Below are positions 16,859-24,786 of a stretch of 27,619 nt of DNA, one piece after another. The notes beneath the pieces were generated by a model, which had not been told where the DNA came from, ran no database searches, and was given only the letters and a program-made list of their open reading frames with translations. Location of the stretch: the NCBI GenBank assembly GCA_004296145.1, contig SEBM01000004.1:1-27619 (forward strand). The letters are read 5' to 3'. Origin of the DNA: Flavobacterium sp. GTDB lineage: Bacteria; Bacteroidota; Bacteroidia; Flavobacteriales; Flavobacteriaceae. Every line of letters begins with the position of its first letter. Position 1 is the first letter of the stretch. The translations under genes were made by a program, and so were the position numbers.

Positions 16859-18538
16859 TTACTGTTTTTTTCTGTTAGAAGACAGTTTTTCCTGTAATTC
16901 TTCTGTTGCTTTAAGGATACTTAGTTCTTCTTCTGCAGATTCAAACTCATTTTTGAGTGCTTCAATATTCGCTTCGAGAACTTTGCGTTTACGCTCAATT
17001 TCCCTGTCTTTTCTGCTAATCTCATTTTGGAGTTTAATATCCGAAATTGTTTTTTTGAACTGATGTGACTTTCTTGCAGCACCCGTCAAGATTCCCTGCG
17101 GACCAAGTTCTACGTCAAGTAATTCGATTCCTTTGCTGGTAATAACAAATTCCCTAACCTGGTTAGAATGTCCCATACCTCTCGATTTTACTATAAAAAT
17201 ACCACGGTTTCGCTCTCCAATACCTTCCATGTCACGCACCGTAATCCAGGTATCAACCAATGAAGATACGGATTCTTCTGCAAGATCTGGTCTTACAGTA
17301 TCAGTTTGTTTGTTTAAAGACGTAAAAAGTGCCGTAATATTGTTGACCTTCAGCATGTCAATTAATCTCACAAGCATAGAACGAACTTCATGCTCGCTCC
17401 CTACAGAAATTAAATTACTGATTGGATCAATAATTATCGTAGTTGGCTTAAATTCTTTGATTAATTTTCTAAGTGTAAGCAAATGCAATTCCAGTCCGTT
17501 TAGCGAAGGTCTTGAAGAATGAATTTGTAAAGTACCATTGTCAAGGTATTTTTGCAGGTCTACGCCAATCGATTTCATATTTCGGACCAATTGCTGCGGA
17601 GATTCTTCAAAGGCAAAATAGATTGTTTTTTCCTTGCTTTTACATTGTTGGGTTGCAAAATAACACGCAATAGTTGTTTTTGCAGTTCCAGCCGTTCCGG
17701 ATACCAAAATATTACTTCCGCGGTAAAACCCGCCTCCCTGAAACATACTGTTTAAACCTTCTAATCCAGTAGAAACTACATCTGAAGAAACTTCGTTGTC
17801 CAGTTTTAAAGAAGTAATAGGAAGCACCGAAATCCCATCTTCATCAATAAGAAACGGATATTCGTTTGTACCATGCGTAGAACCTCTGTATTTTACAATT
17901 CTTAACCTTCTCGTAGAAACCTGTTCGGTAACACGATGATCCAAAACGATAACGCAGTCAGAAACATATTCTTCAAGACCCTGACGGGTTAAAGTCGCTT
18001 CTCCGCGTTCTCCCGTAATAATTGCCGTAACTCCTTTTTGTTTGAGCCAGTGAAACAATCGTCGCAATTCTGCGCGAAGTATCGCCTGATTATCAAGTCC
18101 TGCAAATAAAGATTCGATTGTATCTAATACAACACGTTTTGCTTTTATAGAATCGATGGCATGTCCTAATCTGATGAATAATCCATCAAGATCATATTCG
18201 CCGGCTTCTTCTATTTCAGATCTTTCAACTCTAACATGATCTACTACGAGTTTTTTATCAGCTTTAAGCTTTTCAAGGTCAAAGCCTAATGATTTTACGT
18301 TTAATGTAAGGTCATCGGAGGGTTCTTCAAAAGACATGAAAACTCCGGGTTCTTTATAGTCAATAATTCCTTTTATAAGGAATTGCATTGATAATAATGT
18401 TTTTCCGCAACCGGCACCGCCGCAGATTAATGTAGGTCGTCCCGAAGGAAATCCACCATCAGTAATCTCATCCAGTCCGTCGACTCCTGTTGGAGTTTTT
18501 GGGAAAATAAAACTATGTGATTTTGTTTGTTCTTGCAC
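16859..18538 (-). CDS. kaiC: KaiC-like double-domain RecA-type ATPase
   Basis: This 559-residue protein has two KaiC domains. CI has the P-loop GGAGCGKT (40-47), catalytic glutamates in SFEEPSDD (E71/E72) and Walker B VVLDTIES. CII has GTAGTAKT (281-288), the glutamate pair E311/E312, and IIIDPISNL. The segment matching the S431/T432 phosphosites of cyanobacterial KaiC is EESVSSLVDTW, so the pair is S425/S426. After GPQGILTGAAR the tail (about 495-555) is a charged heptad-like coiled coil and not the KaiA-binding tail. The start is a GTG, the only sensible one, 22 bases after a strong promoter. It heads a five-gene operon with two kaiB genes, a kinase and a receiver. The GxLTGxAR ending resembles what I recall of the KaiC2-type group; true clock function is not implied. 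Confidence 0.95.
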   Translation of the reverse strand: MQEQTKSHSFIFPKTPTGVDGLDEITDGGFPSGRPTLICGGAGCGKTLLSMQFLIKGIIDYKEPGVFMSFEEPSDDLTLNVKSLGFDLEKLKADKKLVVDHVRVERSEIEEAGEYDLDGLFIRLGHAIDSIKAKRVVLDTIESLFAGLDNQAILRAELRRLFHWLKQKGVTAIITGERGEATLTRQGLEEYVSDCVIVLDHRVTEQVSTRRLRIVKYRGSTHGTNEYPFLIDEDGISVLPITSLKLDNEVSSDVVSTGLEGLNSMFQGGGFYRGSNILVSGTAGTAKTTIACYFATQQCKSKEKTIYFAFEESPQQLVRNMKSIGVDLQKYLDNGTLQIHSSRPSLNGLELHLLTLRKLIKEFKPTTIIIDPISNLISVGSEHEVRSMLVRLIDMLKVNNITALFTSLNKQTDTVRPDLAEESVSSLVDTWITVRDMEGIGERNRGIFIVKSRGMGHSNQVREFVITSKGIELLDVELGPQGILTGAARKSHQFKKTISDIKLQNEISRKDREIERKRKVLEANIEALKNEFESAEEELSILKATEELQEKLSSNRKKQ

Positions 18539-18560
18539 GATATAATATATTCTGTTTACT

Positions 18561-18590
18561 CAAATATACGTTTTCCCGCGAAATTTACAA
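18561..18590 (-). promoter_or_regulatory. Bacteroidota-type promoter of the Kai-like operon
   Basis: On the minus strand a TTG (18588-18590) and a perfect -7 box TATATTTG (18561-18568) are separated by exactly 19 bases, the expected layout for the primary sigma factor of Bacteroidota. The -7 box ends 22 bases before the kaiC GTG, giving a very short leader. It is the best-formed promoter in the window. Confidence 0.75.
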
Positions 18591-18661
18591 TCAATATTTA
18601 TTAAAGATTTAACAGCTGTTTAAAGAAAATTGAGCCTTTTTTAGAAGTATTTGCAATGAAT

Positions 18662-18675
18662 TTGCATTAATGCAA
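18662..18675. promoter_or_regulatory. Perfect 14-base palindrome upstream of kaiC, possible operator
   Basis: TTGCATTAATGCAA is a perfect palindrome about 72 bases upstream of the kaiC -33 element. A near half-copy (TTGCAATGAA) lies immediately before it at 18651-18660. It sits in the 182-base gap between the sigma factor stop and kaiC, in a position suited to an activator or repressor. The regulator is unknown. Confidence 0.4.
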
Positions 18676-18720
18676 TCATTACATGTAAAAACATGAAAAT
18701 TTAATAACAGTGTTAAAATT

Positions 18721-19965
18721 TTAATGTCTATTTTGGTTAAGTTGCTCGATATTTTTACGAATTATATTTTTGTCGGCTATGGTTTTAGCTAATTCCAAGG
18801 CGGTTATAAATGCTTGTAGCGCTTTTTCTATGTCAGTATCGGCGTATAAATTTCCGAGAAGGGAAAAATAAAAGTGATTATCTGTTAAATTGAGTTTTTC
18901 GGCCTCAACAATAGCTTCTTTTTTTCCTCTAACTTTAGACAAAGCATAGGTTCTGTTTAAAGCCACAATTGGCGAATATTCCAAAATGATAAGATTATTG
19001 TATAATTCAAGAATACGGTCCCATTTTTCAGTTGTATCTTCTTTTGTAGTATGCCAATAGGCAATTCCGGCTTCAAGATGATATTTAGAAAGTTTATTTC
19101 CGGTAGATGATTTACTAAGGAAATAAGTTCCTTTATCAATTAATTCCTGATTCCAGAGGGACTGATCCTGATCTTCATATAAAATAATTTCTCCGTTTTC
19201 TGAAGTCCTGGCTTCAAATCTCGAAGAATGAAAACACATCAAAGCCATCAAAGCATTGGTTTCGGGAAGATTTGTACTTTGGTTTTGAATCAGTAAAAAA
19301 GTCAGGCGCATGGCCTCTGCACAAAGATCTTTTCGTAAAGTAGTATTTTGAGAAGTAGAGTAGTAGCCTTCAGAATACAAAAGATAAATGGTTTTCAGCA
19401 CCGTTGGCATTCTGTTTTCAATTTCAGAGAGGCTTGGGTTTTGTATTTTGATATTCTCTTCTTTGAGTTTTTCTTTGGCGCGATTTATTCTTTTATAAAT
19501 CACTTCTTTATTCGAAAGAAAAGCATCAGCGATTTCGCTAATACCAAAACCACAAAGCAAATTCAGCGCAAGTGCAATTTGTGCTTCATCAGAATTACAC
19601 GGATTACAAACCGTAAAAATCATCGCCAACTGACTGTCTGCAATATTCTGATCCGATAAATCAATGTCGATTTCGGGATTATTGAGTGGGGAATTGTATT
19701 TTATTTCAGAAACAATTTTAGTTTCAAAAATCGTACTTCTTTTAAAATAGTTTTTGGTTTTGTTTTTGGCAACGGTATACAACCATGCCGTAGGATTTTC
19801 AGGAATTCCTTTTATTGCCCAGGTTTCAGAAGCAGCAAGAAAAGTATCACTCACAATATCTTCGGCAATTTCGATATGATGAATGCCAAACAAACCGCAC
19901 AGAACTGAAACAATTTTTTGATATTCAGTTCTAAACAGGTTTGGTATGAGTTCTTGGTTGTTCAT
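18721..19965 (-). CDS. ECF RNA polymerase sigma factor, ECF42-type with C-terminal extension
   Basis: This 414-residue protein is more than twice the size of an ordinary ECF sigma factor. Region 2 lies at about residues 10-75 (EIAEDIVSDTFLAASETWAI, PTAWLYTVAKNKTKNYFKR) and region 4 at about 125-170 (LALNLLCGFGISEIADAFL, VIYKRINRAKEKLKEE). A DUF6596-like helical domain follows (MPTVLKTIYLLYSEGYYS, LCAEAMRLTFLL, ALMALMCFHSSRFEAR), then TPR-like helices to the end. This matches the ECF42 group, which lacks a classical anti-sigma factor, carries an extended C-terminal domain, and is usually linked to DGPF/YCII proteins. Such a gene lies upstream here at 20568, but about 600 bases of repeats separate them. 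Targets are unknown. Confidence 0.92.
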   Translation of the reverse strand: MNNQELIPNLFRTEYQKIVSVLCGLFGIHHIEIAEDIVSDTFLAASETWAIKGIPENPTAWLYTVAKNKTKNYFKRSTIFETKIVSEIKYNSPLNNPEIDIDLSDQNIADSQLAMIFTVCNPCNSDEAQIALALNLLCGFGISEIADAFLSNKEVIYKRINRAKEKLKEENIKIQNPSLSEIENRMPTVLKTIYLLYSEGYYSTSQNTTLRKDLCAEAMRLTFLLIQNQSTNLPETNALMALMCFHSSRFEARTSENGEIILYEDQDQSLWNQELIDKGTYFLSKSSTGNKLSKYHLEAGIAYWHTTKEDTTEKWDRILELYNNLIILEYSPIVALNRTYALSKVRGKKEAIVEAEKLNLTDNHFYFSLLGNLYADTDIEKALQAFITALELAKTIADKNIIRKNIEQLNQNRH

Positions 19966-19999
19966 TTATTTGTTTTTTGTTTGAAGGTTTTTTGTTTTA

Positions 20000-20556
20000 A
20001 GTTTCAGGTTTCATGTTTCAGGTTCGTGTTTGCGCAAACTTGTCATTCTGAGGAACGAAGAATCTTCGTTAGAAACTCGACAAAGATTGGTGATTCACTT
20101 TATGGATTTACTTACGAAGATTCTTCGTTCCTCAGAATGACAAGATTGAGGCGAGTTTCTTTATGTGATTTCTCCTTCGTCGAAATGACACAAAAATAAG
20201 CTTAAAACCTTTGTCGAGCTTCTCGCGAAGATTCTTCGTTCCTCAGAATGACAAGATTGAGGGAGTTTCTTTATGTGATTTCTCCTTCGTCGAAATGACA
20301 CAAAAATGAGCTTAAAACCTTTGCTGAGCTTCTTGCGAAGATTCTTCGTTCCTCAGAATAACAAGTTTACGGAGTTTTTTTGCGGAGTTTCTTTATGTGA
20401 TTTCTCCTTTCGTCGAAATGACACAAAAATGAGTTTAAAAAGCTTTGTCGAGTTTCTAACGAAGATTCTTCGTTCCTCAGAATGACAAGTTTGCGCAAAC
20501 ATGAAACCTGAAACATGAAACTTGAAACCTGAAACCCGAAACTCCAAACCTCAAAC
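20000..20556. repeat. Repeat island: long inverted repeat enclosing three tandem ~110-base units
   Basis: The 602-base gap between the YCII gene and the sigma factor has no gene. Bases 20028-20085 are an exact 58-base inverted match to 20443-20500; the arm begins GTTTGCGCAAAC and includes the palindrome CGAAGATTCTTCG. Outside the arms, GTTTCAGG/CCTGAAAC motifs run in short tandem (20000-20027 and 20501-20556) and extend the symmetry imperfectly. Inside are three direct repeats: 20115-20225, 20226-20335 and 20336-20459 (111, 110 and 124 bases), plus a final partial copy. Each starts CGAAGATTCTTCGTTCCTCA and contains TTCTCCTTCGTCGAAATGAC. The third has an insertion of about 14 bases. No transposase is present. 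Open frames here (with a TCHSEERRIF-type peptide) are translated repeat, not genes. Confidence 0.9.
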
Positions 20557-20567
20557 AAAACTTTTCC

Positions 20568-20903
20568 CTAAATCGCCATTCTAATCTCTACATTTCCTCC
20601 GAAATTCAAAATTGGGCATCCTTGTGCTATTGTTGCGGCTTCGTCATAATCTTTGGCTTTTACAATGATTAGTCCGCCGATAGATTCTTTTATTTCTACG
20701 AAAGGGCCATCTGTAATTCCTTTGGAGCCAACAAGTTTTCCTTGTCCGTCCCAGCGTTGCAAAGGTCTTGCTAATTTATCCTGAGCAGCAAGGCCGCCAA
20801 ACCAGTTTTGCCATTGCTGTAAATGTTGTTGTAACTCTTCCGGAGAAGGTTGTGCGTCTTTTGATATAAAATCTCTTCTGAAAATCAACAAAAATTCATT
20901 CAT
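20568..20903 (-). CDS. YCII-related (DGPF) protein linked to the ECF sigma factor
   Basis: This 111-residue soluble protein has the dimeric ferredoxin-like fold of the YCII/DGPF family: MNEFLLIFRRDF at the start, helix SPEELQQHLQQWQNWFGGLA, and the characteristic motif ITDGPFVEIKESIGGLIIV followed by DYDEAATIAQGCPIL. The biochemical role of the family is not settled. Members are typically encoded beside ECF41/ECF42-type sigma factors, and here the sigma gene lies downstream on the same strand beyond the repeat island. It starts 11 bases after the stop of the DUF3289-type effector gene, so it might be reached by read-through from that operon. Confidence 0.92.
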   Translation of the reverse strand: MNEFLLIFRRDFISKDAQPSPEELQQHLQQWQNWFGGLAAQDKLARPLQRWDGQGKLVGSKGITDGPFVEIKESIGGLIIVKAKDYDEAATIAQGCPILNFGGNVEIRMAI

Positions 20904-20914
20904 TTTTTATGTTT

Positions 20915-22762
20915 TTAAAATTTAGATTGTCTCCACATATCATCTCTCATCTTTTGATTTAGCTCTCTAGCTTTTTTTTCTTTCTCATCTTCTCTCATTT
21001 TCTTGAGTTCTTCTTTGCCTATTTGTAGACTTCCATCAAACTTCTTTTCAAATTTTATTTTAGTAAAAAAAGGTTTGTATCCTCGAAGATGTTGCAATAT
21101 AAACCAACATATAAATGTTTCGTTTACACTTGGTATAACGTTGAAAATTTTTTCCATATCTGGTAAATCCAAACCAAAATGATCCCATAGGATTACTTCA
21201 TATTTTGCAATATAATTGTCACCTGCAAATTCTAATTCTTTTAATAAAACTTCTGCAGCCCAAATATCATTTAAGGCAATGGTTAAACCATCTGTCGCTT
21301 TTGTAGGAACTTCATTCCATTTACCATATGAATATGTAGGTTTTGTGAATTCCTTTTTCTTATTATTTTGATCTCGTTCTCCTTTAGAATTAAAATAAGA
21401 AGGCTTGTCTTTCATCATTTTTAAAAAATACGGCTCAACATCTTCGACATCCTCTAGCTTAGAAAAACTGTTTTTTAATTGTTCTGCAATGTAGTCTTCT
21501 ACTTTTTGGCAATATTCATCAGTTTCACTTCTTTGTAAAGCGTGCTTGGTCATTACTTCACTTTCAAAAACGCCGCCTTCATTTCGCTTAAATTTAGCGA
21601 TAAGTTCATCCAGATTGTCTTGCATTTCGCCTCTCGCAAAATAAAACTCTGCAATATTTTTGAAATCATAAAACAAATGCTCATCTGATAAATTATCAAA
21701 AAGCCTTATATCTAATCCTGAAGGATATGCTGGAAATGGAATTTTAAAATCAGTCCACGGAATTTTAAATTTTGGATCATAAAAAGTATCATAACACTCT
21801 TGCGTAGAATAAAATGCTTTTTTATTTTTATTACGTAGCTTCATTGCTTTTTTTATATCAATATCATCGGTTTTTTTTACGTACACATTGTCAATTTTGC
21901 TTTTGTATAAATCTTCCAGTTTATTTTCTTTTTTTTCAATCTTCTCTTCTTCTAATTGTTCGTATAAACTACTGTTATCATCGTTTGAAAATAAACGATG
22001 TGTAAAATTATCAAAGCCAAAAGTCTGATACTGATTCTTATATTTTTGTACTATTTCAGGTGAATAAATTGGTTTTTCTTTCTTGTATCCTGTACCATAG
22101 CACATATCTTCAGCAACATCTGTCCCTTCAGGATTTATGCCAGGCATCTTATAACGATCTATTACTAAGGATCCTAGCTTTAGGTAATGAACTGGACGCA
22201 ATGGTAATTCTACATTTTCAATTCCGTATTTGCCATTGTATGAACATCGGAAATAGAGTTCGAAAATTTTATCAGTATCACATTTTTCAACCAAATTTTC
22301 AAGATTATCTGTCGTTGTAAATTCAATAACAGTTTTGCCGTCTTTACCAATTTTCTCACTTTTATAATCTTGACCGGATTCTGGATGAATCAGATTTATA
22401 AAGTCATCAACGTTTTTTACAGTATCTTCATAATAATCATTACGATCATCATCATACAAGCCAAACTCAAACGTATCGCCTACGGTTGCCTGTTCCAAAT
22501 CAAATTCTATATGAAATCTAAGTTTTTGCCCATAAACTGCTCGTAATATTTGTTCGTCTTTATGATTGGTCCAATAACCTTTTTTAAAATAATTACCTAA
22601 TTTTAGTTCCGGAGCAGTTTCTGGGTCCGAATAAATAATTTCTCCATCACAGGATTCTTTTATTTGCCCGCCTGCACTTGTGGTTATATTTTCGTCAGAA
22701 AAAATATGGTGATCTCCAACACTTGTTTTTATTAGCTCGCTTTCAGAATATCGTTCTCTCAT
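20915..22762 (-). CDS. Probable type VI secretion effector with C-terminal DUF3289-like domain
   Basis: This 615-residue protein has no signal peptide. The first ~60 residues (SVGDHHIFSDENITTSAGGQ, then YSDPETAPELKLGNYF) resemble N-terminal segments I recall on Bacteroidota type VI cargo proteins. An Ig-like stretch (AVYGQKLRFHIEFDLE, TFEFGLYDDDRND) and a charged linker follow. Residues ~497-578 carry conserved-looking aromatic motifs (NDIWAAEVLLKELEF, KYEVILWDHFGLDLPDMEKI, FICWFILQHLRGYKPFFTKI) that match my memory of DUF3289. A short charged tail ends the protein. It starts 11 bases after vgrG, the usual place for a VgrG-borne effector. No activity is established for this domain as far as I know. 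No obvious immunity gene follows; the next gene is the YCII protein. Confidence 0.82.
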   Translation of the reverse strand: MRERYSESELIKTSVGDHHIFSDENITTSAGGQIKESCDGEIIYSDPETAPELKLGNYFKKGYWTNHKDEQILRAVYGQKLRFHIEFDLEQATVGDTFEFGLYDDDRNDYYEDTVKNVDDFINLIHPESGQDYKSEKIGKDGKTVIEFTTTDNLENLVEKCDTDKIFELYFRCSYNGKYGIENVELPLRPVHYLKLGSLVIDRYKMPGINPEGTDVAEDMCYGTGYKKEKPIYSPEIVQKYKNQYQTFGFDNFTHRLFSNDDNSSLYEQLEEEKIEKKENKLEDLYKSKIDNVYVKKTDDIDIKKAMKLRNKNKKAFYSTQECYDTFYDPKFKIPWTDFKIPFPAYPSGLDIRLFDNLSDEHLFYDFKNIAEFYFARGEMQDNLDELIAKFKRNEGGVFESEVMTKHALQRSETDEYCQKVEDYIAEQLKNSFSKLEDVEDVEPYFLKMMKDKPSYFNSKGERDQNNKKKEFTKPTYSYGKWNEVPTKATDGLTIALNDIWAAEVLLKELEFAGDNYIAKYEVILWDHFGLDLPDMEKIFNVIPSVNETFICWFILQHLRGYKPFFTKIKFEKKFDGSLQIGKEELKKMREDEKEKKARELNQKMRDDMWRQSKF

Positions 22763-22773
22763 TATAAAAGTTA

Positions 22774-24585
22774 TTAGTTTTGCGTTGAATTTTCACCACT
22801 ATTATTATTCAGATTTTTTTGAGCATGTTTTTTAATAGAACCTTCACTACTCATATCGACTCCCTTTGAAGCAAACTCTTTTCTTTCTTTCTCTGTATGT
22901 GATTCAATTTTTCCCATTACATATTCTTTAAAACTACCCGATACTTTAATTAAGAAATCTAAACCTATAGTGCTATACTTTGAACCAATAATTGTCTCTG
23001 TATGATTTCCTTGTATAGTATCTGTTTTGTCAAGACCAACTGTTGTTATCATATTTCTTCCTGCATTTATAATAATATCTTCCCCAGCTTCCAGTTCAAT
23101 ATTTTTAGGAGCTTTAAGCTTAATATTCCCGTCACCATAAATTACAGCTATAGTCTGTCCTTTTTGACTCTCAATTGTAATGTCTCCAGTTTCGTCATCA
23201 GAAATAATTCGGTTACCACTTCGTGTCTGAATAACTTTTTTATCATTATTCTCAGTTGCATAACTGCTTTTATTTTGCCCGTTATATTCTGTTCCCATAA
23301 CAAACGGTCTCTGAATATTGCCGCCTTCAAAACCTACTAAAACTTCTTCGCCTATTTCCGGGATAAAATAAAATCCTTTGCCACCGCCGGAATGTGGCTG
23401 AATCATTCTCATCCAGTCACTTGTTGTATAACCATTTCCCCAGTTGAATTTTACACGCACGCGACCAATTCCTTCGGGATCGTTGTTATCGGTTACTTTT
23501 GCGGGTTGGTTTTCTGCTTTTGCAAAAACTTCGACATCGGTATAATGTGGTGCGGCAACATCCGCCGGAATGGCTTTGAACTCACAGCTGTAATTTCCGT
23601 GCAGTGTTGATAAATGGGTGATTTCTATGGCTAATAATTCATGTTCAACAGTTCCGTTTATAATAGTAAAAACCTGCCCGACACCAATTGGGAAATAAGA
23701 TGTTCCGCTGTAATAAACACTGTTGGCATCCTGTCCTGCGGTATGCAGTTTGACCATTTGCTCAATTTCTTCCTTGTCAGTTGCGTTTGAGGTATGCGAA
23801 CCCATGTGCAGATCAGGCTGTGATATATTGCCCTGGGTATAACCTACAATAGTAGAGAAGCTGTCACGGCTGCCTTCTGAAGTCTTGATTGACGAACTTC
23901 TTACATTGGCAGCATTATTTTCATCATAAGCTCCAAGAGAAATCTTATGTGGAGCAAGATTCAGTTGGATTTTGAAATCTTCCAGCGATACATTATTTAT
24001 AAGTTTTACTTTGCTGGTTTTCAGCTGTCCGAACTGCATGCGCATTCCGTCAAAATAAAACCATTGTGCATAACGTGTGGCTATTCTTTTTAGGAATTCA
24101 AAATTGGTTTCATTATACTGCGCGAGATATTTAAACTCTTTTCGGTACGTTGGCGAAATAGCTTCTTTTTGGTAAAAATCTGAAGGGCCTTCTGATAAAA
24201 TCCCAGGAACAATATTCTGTAACGGAAGTTCAAGAAAGATTCTCGATTTTTTATTGTCATCCAGACTTGCAGTATGGCTTATCCCCGTTACGTACATGCC
24301 GTCAGGGCTACCGTTTCGATCTTGGGATACCAAATTATTGATAATTCCTTTTGACATCAGACGAATTCCGTTTACCAGAAAAGTAAAAATAACTTCAGCT
24401 CCCAAATATTTGCGAAGTGCTTTTGCCTGATTTACGGGATCAATAACATTTTCTGCTGCATAATACCATGTAAAAGAAAAATGATGATGATCTGCCATTT
24501 TCTGGCTGACTTTTAAATCTGAATGAATAACGTTTAGTGTAAATCCGTCAATAGTAATTTTAACCTGATCTGCGAAATGTGCCAT
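22774..24585 (-). CDS. vgrG: VgrG-type spike protein of a Bacteroidota type VI secretion system
   Basis: This 603-residue protein is the puncturing tip of a type VI system. Residues 1-~340 correspond to the gp27-like part (MAHFADQVKITIDGFTLNVI, FKYLAQYNETNFEFLKRIAT, YAQWFYFDGMRMQFGQL). Residues ~357-435 form the gp5-like OB-fold (DPEGIGRVRVKFNWGNGYTT, DWMRMIQPHSGGGKGFYFIP, IGEEVLVGFEGGNIQRPFV). Residues ~455-540 are a beta-helical spike with repeating short strands (GNIKLKAPKNIELEAGEDI, TIQGNHTETIIGSKY). The polar tail shows no toxin domain, so cargo must be carried by a partner, most likely the protein encoded 11 bases downstream. No sheath, baseplate or Hcp genes are in the window, so this is an orphan vgrG island. 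Confidence 0.95.
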   Translation of the reverse strand: MAHFADQVKITIDGFTLNVIHSDLKVSQKMADHHHFSFTWYYAAENVIDPVNQAKALRKYLGAEVIFTFLVNGIRLMSKGIINNLVSQDRNGSPDGMYVTGISHTASLDDNKKSRIFLELPLQNIVPGILSEGPSDFYQKEAISPTYRKEFKYLAQYNETNFEFLKRIATRYAQWFYFDGMRMQFGQLKTSKVKLINNVSLEDFKIQLNLAPHKISLGAYDENNAANVRSSSIKTSEGSRDSFSTIVGYTQGNISQPDLHMGSHTSNATDKEEIEQMVKLHTAGQDANSVYYSGTSYFPIGVGQVFTIINGTVEHELLAIEITHLSTLHGNYSCEFKAIPADVAAPHYTDVEVFAKAENQPAKVTDNNDPEGIGRVRVKFNWGNGYTTSDWMRMIQPHSGGGKGFYFIPEIGEEVLVGFEGGNIQRPFVMGTEYNGQNKSSYATENNDKKVIQTRSGNRIISDDETGDITIESQKGQTIAVIYGDGNIKLKAPKNIELEAGEDIIINAGRNMITTVGLDKTDTIQGNHTETIIGSKYSTIGLDFLIKVSGSFKEYVMGKIESHTEKERKEFASKGVDMSSEGSIKKHAQKNLNNNSGENSTQN

Positions 24586-24612
24586 AGATGTCTTGATTTG
24601 CTTATTTTATGT

Positions 24613-24638
24613 TAATAATGTAAATTCTTACATTATTA
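24613..24638. promoter_or_regulatory. Palindrome upstream of vgrG, possible operator
   Basis: TAATAATGTAA and TTACATTATTA form perfect 11-base arms around a 4-base centre, 27 bases upstream of the vgrG ATG. It is too AT-rich and too close to the start to act as a terminator of the upstream gene with confidence. Its position over the expected promoter suggests a repressor site. No TAnnTTTG box is seen nearby. Confidence 0.4.
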
Positions 24639-24786
24639 TAAAGAGAACCAAAACAAAAAAAATAAATAGCTGCTGAAAGTTTTTAAAATAACAGAATAAG
24701 GCAATAGTAATTCTATTGAATCATTTCTATACAGAAAAGCTCAATTAAAGAAGTGTTTGTAGGTATCTAAAAGATTTGAGTGAAAT

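Noticed and set aside
14584..18538. A kaiA gene in or near the Kai-like operon
   Set aside because: All open frames around the operon are accounted for and none resembles KaiA.
20115..20500. Possible CRISPR-like array of repeated units
   Set aside because: Units are ~110 bases and nearly identical throughout, with no unique spacers, and no cas genes are present.
19918..20558. Open reading frames in the repeat island
   Set aside because: They translate the palindromic repeats (TCHSEERRIF-type peptides appear on both strands), show no domain, and the frames come and go with the repeats.
18721..20903. A classical anti-sigma factor for the ECF sigma gene
   Set aside because: None is encoded nearby; the ECF42-type architecture with a C-terminal extension and YCII partner does not need one.
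23002..23610. Plus-strand open frames inside vgrG
   Set aside because: They are antisense shadows of a well-conserved VgrG spike region.
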